DNA from: an uncultured Verrucomicrobiaceae bacterium
GTDB taxonomy: Bacteria; Verrucomicrobiota; Verrucomicrobiia; Verrucomicrobiales; Verrucomicrobiaceae
Direction of reading: 5' to 3'
Length of the DNA stretch: 39,967 nt
Assembly (NCBI GenBank): GCA_937872615.1
Contig: CALMTT010000694.1
Coordinates: 1 to 39,967 of the forward strand
The position numbers were made by a program, and so were the translations under genes. Below, one piece after another: positions 8,035 through 16,498 of this stretch. Below the pieces are notes generated by a model that did no database searches, was not told the origin of the DNA, and worked only from the letters and a program-made list of their open reading frames with translations. Each line of letters starts with the position of its first letter. Within the stretch, counting starts at the first letter, position 1.

Positions 8035-9489
8035 TCAGGGCGTCGCCGTCGAGGAGAAATCGCCACCCAGCGCCAGATGCAGCGCAGCACGGTTCCGCAG
8101 GCGCTGCGCCTTCACGGCGATCAGGGCGCTCTCGGCATCGAAGGTGCGCTGGCGGGTGTCGAGCAGCGTCAGCACATCGCTGAGGCCCTTTTCATACTGG
8201 CTCAGTGCCAGTTTTTCCGCCTGCGAGGCCAGCGCGGCCGCCTGCTGTAGCGCCGCCTCCTGCGCGGTGAGGAACTGCTCCGCGGCCAGCGCCGTCTCCA
8301 CCTCGCGAAACGCCGTCAGCACGCTGTTCGCATAGGTTTGCAGGTTTTCATCGTAGCGGGCGCGTTCGAGGTCGATGCCCGCTTTCAGCCTGCCGCCCTG
8401 GAAAATCGTCTGCGCGGCCTGCGTGCCGAGATTCCACAGCGCCGACTCCGGCCGGATCAACTGGTGCAATTGCTGCGACGTGCGCCCAAAAGCTCCGGTG
8501 ATACGAAAACTCGGCAGCAGCGCCTTCTTCGCCGAGCTCTCATCCGCCAGCGCCGCCGCCACGCGGCGCTCCGCGGCACGCAAATCCGGCCGGCGCAGCA
8601 GCATCTCCGAAGGCAGGCCCGCCGGCACACCACGATGCAGGTTCGGCAGCGTGCCAATGCCACCTTCTTTGCCCGCAGGATAATCGCCCAGCAAGGCTTC
8701 GAGGGCGCGGCGAGTCTCATCCGCCGTGCGACCGCGTTGTTGCAGGGTCGATTCAGCACGCGCGAGGTCCGCGCGGCTCAGTGTCACATCCAGCGCGGCA
8801 CGTTCCGGGTCGATGCCGCGGTCCAATTGGCGTTCCAAGATGCCGAGCTGCGTTTTGCGCACTCGGATGTTTTCCTCCGCGAGGCGTCTCAGGCTCTCCG
8901 TCTCTGCGAGTGTCACCGCTGTCTGCACCGTGTTCGCCGCGAGCGAAAGCCGCGCCGCATGCCAGGTCTCGTCACTCGCCTCCATTCGTGCCACCGCGGC
9001 ACGACGGCCGTCCGCCACCACGCCCCAGAAATCGACGTCCCACGCCACGTTCACCGTCCAGTTAAAGCGGTTCGCGATCTGGTTGATGCCCGCGAAGCGC
9101 TGGTCACCCGGCGCCTGGGCGCGGCTGGCGAAGCCATTCACCCCGACTTGCGGGAAAAGCGAAGCACCTTCCTGCACCACCTGGGCCCGTGCTTGGCGCA
9201 CGCGTGCCTCTGCGGCTTTCAGGCTCGGATTGGCCGTGATCGCGCGATTCACCAGCGCCTTCAGTTTGGTGCTGCCAAAATCATCCAGCCAGCCCGTCGC
9301 GGCTCCCGCTGGCGGTTTCGGCAGCATCACCCAGCGATCCGGTGCCGTGCCTTGCACCGCGAGCAGGTCCGCGTTCAGGCGCTTCGTGCCCAGCGGCTTG
9401 AAAAACGAGCATCCAGCGGCTGGCAGCATCACACCGCAAATCACAGCGACACGGCTCATGCGGCTCAAAAAGGTATCAAAAGACATCAT
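8035..9489 (-). CDS. TolC/NodT-family outer-membrane efflux lipoprotein
   Basis: About 484 aa. I start at 9489 (ATG ATG tandem, 9489 or 9486) because GAAGG lies 5-8 nt upstream and a lipoprotein signal follows, ending in the lipobox LPAAGC. The frame is open upstream to 9609, but that stretch looks untranslated. The protein has the two outer-membrane-efflux repeats: helical segments with LKAAEARVRQARAQV in the first and LLRRPDLRAAERRVAAALA in the second, a hallmark of the NodT/OprM branch. It forms the trimeric outer-membrane exit duct of an RND or ABC tripartite pump. No inner-membrane pump or adaptor gene is nearby, so it may serve a distant pump. It is divergent from the gene at 9608. Confidence 0.9.
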   Translation of the reverse strand: MMSFDTFLSRMSRVAVICGVMLPAAGCSFFKPLGTKRLNADLLAVQGTAPDRWVMLPKPPAGAATGWLDDFGSTKLKALVNRAITANPSLKAAEARVRQARAQVVQEGASLFPQVGVNGFASRAQAPGDQRFAGINQIANRFNWTVNVAWDVDFWGVVADGRRAAVARMEASDETWHAARLSLAANTVQTAVTLAETESLRRLAEENIRVRKTQLGILERQLDRGIDPERAALDVTLSRADLARAESTLQQRGRTADETRRALEALLGDYPAGKEGGIGTLPNLHRGVPAGLPSEMLLRRPDLRAAERRVAAALADESSAKKALLPSFRITGAFGRTSQQLHQLIRPESALWNLGTQAAQTIFQGGRLKAGIDLERARYDENLQTYANSVLTAFREVETALAAEQFLTAQEAALQQAAALASQAEKLALSQYEKGLSDVLTLLDTRQRTFDAESALIAVKAQRLRNRAALHLALGGDFSSTATP

Positions 9490-9607
9490 CTCGCCCTTCT
9501 TAGCCGCCAGGCCCTGCCACGCCATGTGAAACTTCACCCCGCTGAGGCCTGCGAACCTCGCCATCGCTGGAAAAGCCGCCTCGTGAAGGGCGTAGGTTTG
9601 ATATCTC

Positions 9608-11557
9608 ATGCTGATCCTCCGTCTTTCCCTCGCCGCGCTCGTCCTCGTCGTCGCGCCGTCTGCCTATTCACAGGCTGCTTTCCCCTCGCCAGTGCTCACG
9701 AGCATCACCCCGCTCGGCGGCAAGCCCGGTTCCACTGTCGAGTTCTCGCTGCGTGGTGCGGATCTCGATGCGCCGCAGGCCGTGCTCATCGCGGGGCGGC
9801 AGATTCCGATCACCACCAGCACCAAGGCCAGCCTCGCCCTGCCGGCCGATCTCCCCGCGGGCATCTATGACCTGCGCTTCGTGGGGCGTTACGGCGTCAG
9901 CAATCCGCGTGTGTTCCAGGTGAGCCCGCACGAGACCATCATCGGCACCGGCACGAATGTGAAGGCGGACAAAGCGCAGCCCGTGAAGCCCGGCTCGGCC
10001 ATCGAGGGCGTGTTCAAGGCCACCTCGCCGTTATGGTTCGTCTTCGAGGCGAAGAAAGGGCAGGGAATCAGCGCAGCCTTCGACGGTCATCGCTTTGACA
10101 CACGCACCGAATTGCTCGCCACCGTGCTCGACGAACGCGGACGCGAGCTCGCCCGCACGCGTCAGGGCCTTTTGACCTTCACCGCCCCGGCGGATGGCAG
10201 CTATCGCCTTCGTGTGCACGAGCTCATGCACCGCGTGGGCGATGATTATGGCTTCCGCCTCATTCTTGGCGAGCCCGTCAAAGACAACCGCGCTGCTGCG
10301 GCCACCGCGGCTCGCACCATCAAAACCAACGAGACTGTCAAAAGCAGCTTCAGTGATGCGCCGCAGGTCTTCGACCTCGCCTTCAAAGCGGGCGACAAGT
10401 TCGTCATCGAGGTCTTTTCACATCAACTCGGCAACGCCACCGATCCGCATCTCGTCATCGAAAATCTCAAAGCCGATGGCACCACCACCGCACAGGCCGA
10501 GGTGGCGGATGCTCCCGCGATCACACCGGCTCCATCGATCAAGATCGACAACCGCGATCCCTGCTACGCCTATGAGGCAAAAGCCGACGGCACCTTCCGC
10601 ATCAGCGTGAGCGATGCCTTTGCCACCACGCTGCCGTTTGAGCTGCGCATCACACCAACCGGCAGCACGCGACTCCTCGCGCTGCCTTCCATCCTGCCGA
10701 AGGCGGCGAACGCCAAAACCGGCGAGATCGGCTTTGCCAATGTGCTGCGTGGCGGTGTGCATGCCATCGAAGTGGCCGCATTGAATCGCACCACGCTCAG
10801 CGAAGCCATCGAGCTGAAGGCGGACAAGCTCCCCGCCGGTGTCACGAGCCTCGGCGGTTTCATCGGCAAAGGCCACTCGATCGGCTTCATCGCCTTCCAG
10901 GCCGCCGAGGATGCTCCCACCGGTGCCTCGCTCGTCTCCCGCGTGCCGGAGAGCCTTTGCGTGAGCTTTGCTCTTGCTGATGCCACGCGTGACAATCTCC
11001 TCCAACGCACCGCCGGGCCGCCCGCCATCGGTGTCAGCAGTCTTCGCACACCTGCGGCGATTCAAACCGTGCAAAAAGACCTCATCGAAGTCGCAGCGGA
11101 TGGCAAAGTCGAGATCGCGCTGAAGGCCGTGCGCCATGCGGAGTTCACCGATGCGCTCAAACTGAAGGCGCTCGGCCTCATCGATGCCGCCAAGGCTCCC
11201 GAAGCCGACATCGCGGCGAAGGCCGGCGATGGCAAACTCACTCTCGACATGAAGACGCTGAAGCTCGCACCCGGCGATTACGGCTTTATCCTTCAAGGTC
11301 CCGCGAAGATGAAAGTGCGTCGGAACCTCGAAGAACTCACCGAAGCCGAAAAGAAGGCCAAAGAGGCTGCCGAAGCCGTTACAAAGGCCAAGGCCGACAA
11401 ATCACCGAAAGCCGCTGAACTCGTCAAAACGGCCGAAAAAGCCAAAGCAGAGGCAGACAAGGCCGTGAAGGACCTCACCACCAAGGCAGCGCCCAAGGAC
11501 GCCACCTTCATCGTCTGGTCCAATCCCATCCGCCTCCGCGTGCTCGCGAAGAAGTGA
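9608..11557 (+). CDS. Secreted beta-rich protein with IPT/TIG-like and PPC-like domains
   Basis: 649 aa with a signal peptide (residues 1-21, cleavage after AYS). Residues ~30-95 (SITPLGGKPGSTVEFSLRGADL) resemble the IPT/TIG-like start found in large secreted Planctomycete and Verrucomicrobia proteins. Residues ~125-330 contain two PPC (pre-peptidase C-terminal)-like sandwiches (FTAPADGSYRLRVHEL and CYAYEAKADGTFRISVSDAF). No peptidase motif is visible. Near residues 570-632 a Lys/Ala/Glu-rich helical stretch interrupts the last beta-domain: strands GDYGFILQGPAKMKVRR and TFIVWSNPIRLRVLAKK lie on each side. The role is unknown; family context suggests cell-surface or periplasmic adhesion or polysaccharide handling. 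The gene is divergent from the efflux gene (about 118 nt between) and converges, 3 nt apart, on the DUF1080 gene. Confidence 0.8.
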   Translation: MLILRLSLAALVLVVAPSAYSQAAFPSPVLTSITPLGGKPGSTVEFSLRGADLDAPQAVLIAGRQIPITTSTKASLALPADLPAGIYDLRFVGRYGVSNPRVFQVSPHETIIGTGTNVKADKAQPVKPGSAIEGVFKATSPLWFVFEAKKGQGISAAFDGHRFDTRTELLATVLDERGRELARTRQGLLTFTAPADGSYRLRVHELMHRVGDDYGFRLILGEPVKDNRAAAATAARTIKTNETVKSSFSDAPQVFDLAFKAGDKFVIEVFSHQLGNATDPHLVIENLKADGTTTAQAEVADAPAITPAPSIKIDNRDPCYAYEAKADGTFRISVSDAFATTLPFELRITPTGSTRLLALPSILPKAANAKTGEIGFANVLRGGVHAIEVAALNRTTLSEAIELKADKLPAGVTSLGGFIGKGHSIGFIAFQAAEDAPTGASLVSRVPESLCVSFALADATRDNLLQRTAGPPAIGVSSLRTPAAIQTVQKDLIEVAADGKVEIALKAVRHAEFTDALKLKALGLIDAAKAPEADIAAKAGDGKLTLDMKTLKLAPGDYGFILQGPAKMKVRRNLEELTEAEKKAKEAAEAVTKAKADKSPKAAELVKTAEKAKAEADKAVKDLTTKAAPKDATFIVWSNPIRLRVLAKK

Positions 11558-11560
11558 GGC

Positions 11561-12202
11561 TTACTCCAGCGTCTTGATCTTCAGGTTGCGATACCAAACG
11601 GGTGCCTGCGCCTTGCCGTGGAGGCCTTGCAGGCCGATCGGGCCGCTGCGGGCAAAGTCTTTGAGGGCCTTCTTGAACTTGTTCGGCGTGCCGTCCGGGT
11701 TTTTGCCGGTCTCAGGCCAGTTGTCGAGGTTCGCGTCGATGATCGTCTCTCCATTCAGCACCACGGTCACCTGCGGGCCTTTGCATGTGATCGTGTAGTG
11801 GTTCCACTCGCCCACCGGCTTCGCCGCGTTCTTCGTCGGCGGCATCGCGTCGTAGATGGCGCCCAGCATGCCATACTTGCTGCCATCTGCGCTTTCGTGG
11901 ACCTGGATCTCGAGCGCGGCGAGCACGTTCTTGATGTCACCGCTGCGCAGGAAGACGCCGCTGTTCGATTCCTTCGCCACCTTGAACTCCAGATCGAGGA
12001 TGAAATCGCCATACGAGTCCTTCGTCCACAGCGTGTCGTGGTTCTTCGCCACCAGTTCCTTGCCATCAAACTGCCAGCCGGCTGCATCCACCGCGTTCGA
12101 AAGGTCGGCGGCAAACAAATCCTTCCATCCGCTGGTATCCGGATGATCGGCGGCAAAGGTAACAGAGGAAGCGAGGGCGAGGATGGCAGTAAGCAGTTTC
12201 AT
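11561..12202 (-). CDS. Secreted DUF1080 (3-keto-disaccharide hydrolase-like) protein, second copy
   Basis: 213 aa with a signal peptide (MKLLTAILALASSVTFA, cleavage near residue 17). A single DUF1080 beta-sandwich follows, beginning at GWKDLFAADLSNA, with ESNSGVFLRSGD and LEIQVHESADG in the core and a final strand WYRNLKIKTLE. It is only distantly similar to the first copy at 1120-1815, and its NGKDLTGW-like opening is altered to FAADLSNAVDAAGW, so ligand preference probably differs. It is divergent from the thioredoxin-protease gene (77 nt between) and abuts the end of the secreted protein gene at 11557. Function inferred from family only. Confidence 0.87.
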   Translation of the reverse strand: MKLLTAILALASSVTFAADHPDTSGWKDLFAADLSNAVDAAGWQFDGKELVAKNHDTLWTKDSYGDFILDLEFKVAKESNSGVFLRSGDIKNVLAALEIQVHESADGSKYGMLGAIYDAMPPTKNAAKPVGEWNHYTITCKGPQVTVVLNGETIIDANLDNWPETGKNPDGTPNKFKKALKDFARSGPIGLQGLHGKAQAPVWYRNLKIKTLE

Positions 12203-12279
12203 GGGCCGGGGAGAACGGAGTAGCGGAGACAGTTCTTCGCCGTTTGCACGATCTGGCCGGCCAGTGTCGTTTCACGGCC

Positions 12280-13617
12280 ATGAGATCCTTCCTGCTCGCC
12301 CTGTCCTTCGGTTTGGTCACGCTTCCCGCTTTTGCCGAGGATGCGAAGCCGTTTGCGGCTGTCAGCACCACCGGCGCGAAGATCGCATTCCCCGGCGATT
12401 ACAAAGGAAAGGTCGTCATGCTCGACTTTTGGGCCACGTGGTGCGGGCCGTGCATCGGCGAACTGCCGAACCTCACGAAGGTGTATGCCGATCTGCATCC
12501 CAAAGGGCTCGAGATCCTCGGCGTGAGCCTCGACAGCGATGATCGCAAAGCCAGCCTCGGCGAGTTCACGAAGGACAAAGGCATGACGTGGACCCAGATC
12601 TGCGATGGCAAAGGCTGGCAGGCCGAGCTGGCGCAGCTTTATGGCGTGCGCGGCATTCCTGCATGCTTCCTTGTCAATGGCACCACCGGCGAACTGCTCG
12701 CGAAGGGCGCAGACCTTCGCGGTGCCTCGCTGCGGCCCACGATTGAAAAAGCGCTCGGCCTTCCCGTGAGCAACACACCGCCGGTGGCTTCCACACGTCC
12801 GTCTGCGAAGCCCGCGACACCTGCTGCGCCGCCCGCCCCGCCTGATCCGCTGCTCGAGATCGCCCCGAAGGTGGTGAAGCCTGAGCGCTTCCTCAGTCAC
12901 GAAGCCGTCAAAGCCCAGCTCAAGAGCCCGAAGCCGGGCCTCATCTCACTCGTGGCCGAATCCACCCAGTCGAAATCGAGCCGCGATGTCGCCCGCACGG
13001 CCCGTGCGGCTCACCTGCGCATCGGCTGGTTCTACCGCTGCACACGTTGTGACAAGATGCACATCAACATGGCCGGTGCCTATGCCGTCGCGCCGGATGT
13101 CGTCGCCACCGCGAACCATGTCATCGAGCCACCTGCCACGCTGAAGGAAGGCTCGGTGATCGTCGCGAATGCCGACAACGAGATCTTTGCCACGACCGCC
13201 ATCCTCGGTGCCGACGCGAAGGCAGATGTCGCGCTCATTCGGGTGACTGCCGGTGGCTTGAAGCCGCTGCCGCTGCGTGCCGATGTGGACCTCGGCGAGC
13301 CCGCCTACTGCTTCAGCGATCCGTTGAAGCACCGCGGCTACTTCAGCGCCGGCATCGTGAACCGGCTTTACTCGCTCGACAGCACCGAAGGAGCCGCCAG
13401 CCAGCGTCTCAATGTCAGCACGGATTGGGCACAGGGCAGCAGCGGCTCGGCTGTGCTGGATGAATACGGCAACGTCATCGGCCACGTGGCACGCATCCAG
13501 ACCTTCAACAGCAATCCAGCGCCCTCGAACGGCACCACGCTCGTCCTTCACGAGGCCATTCCGGCGAAAACGGTGCTCAACCTCATCAAACGCGTGAACG
13601 AGTCGGCGTCGCGGTGA
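12280..13617 (+). CDS. Thioredoxin-fold (TlpA-like) domain fused to a trypsin-like serine protease
   Basis: 445 aa. The frame is open from a TTG at 12244, but the ATG at 12280 directly precedes a signal peptide (MRSFLLALSFGLVTLPAFA). Residues ~25-165 form a TlpA/ResA-type thioredoxin fold with the active-site motif WCGPC (54-58) and the cis-proline loop GIPACF. A Pro/Ala-rich linker follows (about 170-190). The C-terminal part has a possible metal or redox CxxC (C254, C257) and then a trypsin-like fold with all three catalytic residues: H280 in TANHV, D316 in KADVAL and S390 in GSSGS. The protein would act in the periplasm. Coupling of disulfide chemistry with proteolysis suggests envelope protein quality control, but this is inference. 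The neighbouring DUF1501 gene converges on it, 3 nt away. Confidence 0.88.
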   Translation: MRSFLLALSFGLVTLPAFAEDAKPFAAVSTTGAKIAFPGDYKGKVVMLDFWATWCGPCIGELPNLTKVYADLHPKGLEILGVSLDSDDRKASLGEFTKDKGMTWTQICDGKGWQAELAQLYGVRGIPACFLVNGTTGELLAKGADLRGASLRPTIEKALGLPVSNTPPVASTRPSAKPATPAAPPAPPDPLLEIAPKVVKPERFLSHEAVKAQLKSPKPGLISLVAESTQSKSSRDVARTARAAHLRIGWFYRCTRCDKMHINMAGAYAVAPDVVATANHVIEPPATLKEGSVIVANADNEIFATTAILGADAKADVALIRVTAGGLKPLPLRADVDLGEPAYCFSDPLKHRGYFSAGIVNRLYSLDSTEGAASQRLNVSTDWAQGSSGSAVLDEYGNVIGHVARIQTFNSNPAPSNGTTLVLHEAIPAKTVLNLIKRVNESASR

Positions 13618-13620
13618 TCG

Positions 13621-15045
13621 TCACGCCAGCACCTCGCTGATCACTTTTCCAAAATCACGCTCCAGGCGCTTGCGGCCGGGGATTTCGAGCTGGTGCGGGT
13701 TCAGGCCGAGAAGGTGCAGAATCGTGGCATGCACATCGGTGACGTAGTGCGGATGCTCGACGGCGTGAAAGCCAAGCTCGTCCGTCTGGCCATGAATCGT
13801 GCCGCCTTTGATGCCGCCGCCGGCCATCCAAACGCTGAAACCATACGGATGATGGTCTCGGCCGTCGCTGCCTTGTGATCCGGGCGTGCGGCCAAACTCA
13901 GTCGCAAACACCACGAGCGTGTCATCGAGCATGCCACGTTGCTTCAGATCCTTCAGCAGGCCGCCGATGGGCTGGTCCACCTGCGCAGCTAGATTCGTGT
14001 GATTCTTCTTCAGACCGGAATGCGAATCCCAGGCACCTGCGGCACCATCGCCATGCTGAAGTTGAATGAAGCGCACGCCACGCTCGGCGAGGCGACGTGC
14101 CACAAGCAGTTGTCGCGCAAACGGACCTGCGACCTTGTCATCATAACCGTAGAGTTTCTTCGTCTCGGCGCTCTCGTCATCGAGGTTCATCGTCTCCGGC
14201 ACGGCCGTCTGCATGTTGAAGGCCAGGCGGTAGCTCTTCATGCGTGCGGCGAGGGTTTTATCACCCGGATACTGCTCGGCAGCGAGGCTGTTGAGCCGGT
14301 GAATGAGCTCGAACTGCGCGGCCTGCTCGCCTTTGCCGATTTGAAACTCCGGCGCGGCAAAGGTCAGCGGGTTCTTCGGATCGACTTTGAGGTTCACCGC
14401 GTCGTAAGCTGGGCCGAGGTAGTGCCCGTCACGTACATCGAAGTAACGCGGACCGATGTTCACAAACGATGGCAGGTTCTCCGTCATCGAGCCGAGGCCG
14501 TAGGTCACCCAGGCGCCGAGCGTGGGCACACGCGGCTCGAGCATGTGACGACCGCTGTGAAACTGCACCTGTGCTCCATGATTGTCATCGGTCGTCCACA
14601 TGCCGCGGATAAAGGCGATCTCATCGGCGCACGAGCCGATGTGCGGAAACCAGTCGCTGATCTCGATGCCGCACTGGCCGTAGCGTTTGTAGCCGACCTG
14701 CAGCGGATAGATCACATTGCGCTGCTTGCCGTTCGCATCGTTCACCACGACCACGCGGACCTTTTTGAGCTTCTCCGGATCCTGCACGCTGGAGTAAGGC
14801 GTCTCGCCGATGGTCTTGCCCGCGTATTTCGTGAGCATCGGCTTCGGATCAAAGCTCTCCATGTGGCTCACGCCGCCGCGCATGAAGAGCCAGATGACAC
14901 GCTTCGCCCGCTGAGGGATCACCGGCAGTCCACTTGGCGGCTGCCAGCCCTGCTCGGCACGCAGCATCGAGGTCATCGCGATGCTGCCAAGCCCGCCGAG
15001 GATGTCTCGGCGCAAAAAAGGCGTGGGCGGTGGGCGATGCAGCAT
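13621..15045 (-). CDS. DUF1501 (sulfatase-like, alkaline-phosphatase superfamily) protein
   Basis: 474 aa. An N-terminal Tat-like signal ([14 protein letters not shown]) suggests folded export. The body is DUF1501: [20 protein letters not shown] near the start, [15 protein letters not shown], a central [13 protein letters not shown], and [20 protein letters not shown] near residue 400, with Asp/His residues placed like the metal ligands of the alkaline-phosphatase superfamily. The biochemical role is unproven; these genes are abundant in Planctomycetes and Verrucomicrobia and are usually paired with a DUF1549/DUF1553 cytochrome-like gene. No such partner is here. Instead the upstream neighbours on the same strand are the anti-sigma gene (33-nt gap) and an ECF sigma gene, suggesting co-expression. 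Confidence 0.9.
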   Translation of the reverse strand: MLHRPPPTPFLRRDILGGLGSIAMTSMLRAEQGWQPPSGLPVIPQRAKRVIWLFMRGGVSHMESFDPKPMLTKYAGKTIGETPYSSVQDPEKLKKVRVVVVNDANGKQRNVIYPLQVGYKRYGQCGIEISDWFPHIGSCADEIAFIRGMWTTDDNHGAQVQFHSGRHMLEPRVPTLGAWVTYGLGSMTENLPSFVNIGPRYFDVRDGHYLGPAYDAVNLKVDPKNPLTFAAPEFQIGKGEQAAQFELIHRLNSLAAEQYPGDKTLAARMKSYRLAFNMQTAVPETMNLDDESAETKKLYGYDDKVAGPFARQLLVARRLAERGVRFIQLQHGDGAAGAWDSHSGLKKNHTNLAAQVDQPIGGLLKDLKQRGMLDDTLVVFATEFGRTPGSQGSDGRDHHPYGFSVWMAGGGIKGGTIHGQTDELGFHAVEHPHYVTDVHATILHLLGLNPHQLEIPGRKRLERDFGKVISEVLA

Positions 15046-15078
15046 GTCAGCAATACGCGCCGCGATGCCCTGCTTTTC

Positions 15079-15813
15079 TCAAACGAGCCCAAACAGCCTC
15101 TTCAGCGACGCTGCGTCCGCCGTGGTGGCGAGCAGGAAGGCCTGCGAGCCGTGGCTCCATGAGGCGTAATGCCAGTTCTTCGAGGACTTGAAGCTCGGTG
15201 AATCCTGCGCGGGGCAGCAGTCGAGGCCCTCGTTTTCAAACACGACGAGATGAGCCTCTTTGCCGGCATCCAAGCGGAAGCAGATAATCGACGCCGGGCG
15301 GCCGTCGATCTCGACCCGCTTGCATCCAAAGGTGCTCAAGCTGGCGAGAGCAGCGGGCACCGCGGACGGGCACGGGCATTCCTTCTGCGTGAGCAAGGCC
15401 TTCACAGCTTCATAGCTCTCCGCCTGTGCATCGAGCGGTGTCATGCCATACTCGACCTTGGCCACGGCCGAGAGCGATTGGGCTTCCCACGCGGCCATGG
15501 CGCTGTTTCCGGGCCACAGCAGCGTCCAGCCAAACAGCACGCAGGCCGCGGCCGCGATGGCAGTGGGCGCCAGCCAGCGCAGCGGACGTTTGGCGGGCCT
15601 TTCATAGGCCGCTTGCAAGATGGAGTCCTTCAAGCCGGCCATGGCGGGCAGGCTCGCAAAGGCGTCAGCCACTTCCTCATCAAAAGCGCGGCGTTTTGCA
15701 TGCCATGCCGCCAGCTCTGGATCGCGGGCAAGCATCGCACGGGCTTCGGGCGACGCGTCCTGCGGGCGGAGTGTCGTGGCGTCGAGTTCGAGTCTGGCTT
15801 CTTCGCGGTTCAC
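15079..15813 (-). CDS. Probable membrane anti-sigma factor
   Basis: 244 aa. The cytoplasmic N-terminus (1-78) is helical and acidic, including DPELAAWHAKRRAFDEEVA. One membrane segment lies at residues ~81-102 (WLAPTAIAAAACVLFGW), followed by a ~140-residue outer domain containing several cysteines (CPCP; DCCP). No classical HxxxCxxC zinc motif is visible at the N-terminus, so the assignment rests on topology and on a 4-nt ATGA overlap with the ECF sigma gene, which implies translational coupling. The outer domain ends with WSHGSQAFLLATT, reminiscent of anti-sigma proteins that sense envelope state, but the signal is unknown. The DUF1501 gene follows after 33 nt. Confidence 0.7.
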   Translation of the reverse strand: MNREEARLELDATTLRPQDASPEARAMLARDPELAAWHAKRRAFDEEVADAFASLPAMAGLKDSILQAAYERPAKRPLRWLAPTAIAAAACVLFGWTLLWPGNSAMAAWEAQSLSAVAKVEYGMTPLDAQAESYEAVKALLTQKECPCPSAVPAALASLSTFGCKRVEIDGRPASIICFRLDAGKEAHLVVFENEGLDCCPAQDSPSFKSSKNWHYASWSHGSQAFLLATTADAASLKRLFGLV

Positions 15814-16400
15814 GGTGTGAAAGAGGCGGGGAGGATGTTTTCTTCGAATTTCAGGAGAATGCGGCGCAGGTGGTCCTTTGCTCGCGAAAGGCGTGACATG
15901 ACGGTGCCGATGGGGATGCCGAGCGATTCAGCGATCTCGCGATACGAGAGCTCCTTGAGGTAAAACAGCACCAGCGGTGCCCGGTAGGCCGGATCGAGCT
16001 GGTCGAGCGCCTTTTGCAGCGTCACGGCATCCACGCGCGGCGTTTGCTCTTCGTCATCCTGTTGCGCCGGGCTGTGCAGATCGGGCTCGAACTCCACCTG
16101 CTCGTGTTTTTTCTCCCTCCGGGCGATGCTCAGCCACTCGCGGTAAATGGTCGTGTAGAGCCAGGTCTTCACCTTGGAGCCATCGCGCAGCATGTGGCCC
16201 TTCCGCGCCCATTGCAGGAATGTCTGCTGCACCAGGTCCTGCGCCACCGCCTCGTTCCGGCACATGCTCACGGCAAAACGGAAGAGGCCCTGGTAGTGGG
16301 CGTCCACGATCTGCTCGAAGCTGGGCGGGGAATCGGACACGCGTCGTGCTATCGGGCGAGCTGCGGGCCATTCAAGGCCAAATTCAAGGGCAAGGTCCAT
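15810..16400 (-). CDS. ECF-type RNA polymerase sigma-70 factor
   Basis: 196 aa from the ATG at 16400. A GTG at 16502 would add 34 residues of doubtful, AT-rich sequence. Region 2 is clear: FEQIVDAHYQGLFRFAV and DLVQQTFLQWARKG, then the region 2.4-like KTWLYTTIYREWLSIARR. Region 4 is a helix-turn-helix: LDPAYRAPLVLFYLKELSYR followed by EIAESLGIPIGTVMSRL. It directs RNA polymerase to its own regulon, which by family habit may include its own operon. The stop codon overlaps the anti-sigma start (ATGA), so sigma and anti-sigma are made in a fixed ratio. No clear -35/-10 for autoregulation could be assigned. Confidence 0.9.
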   Translation of the reverse strand: MDLALEFGLEWPAARPIARRVSDSPPSFEQIVDAHYQGLFRFAVSMCRNEAVAQDLVQQTFLQWARKGHMLRDGSKVKTWLYTTIYREWLSIARREKKHEQVEFEPDLHSPAQQDDEEQTPRVDAVTLQKALDQLDPAYRAPLVLFYLKELSYREIAESLGIPIGTVMSRLSRAKDHLRRILLKFEENILPASFTP

Positions 16401-16498
16401 GGTCTGGAGCGGATCATTTTCGATGGGAGTGGCGGCAGGCGCGATTATTCCAGGCTTTTGGAAAATGGGTTCGTTTGGCAAAAAGGGTGTTTTTGAAA

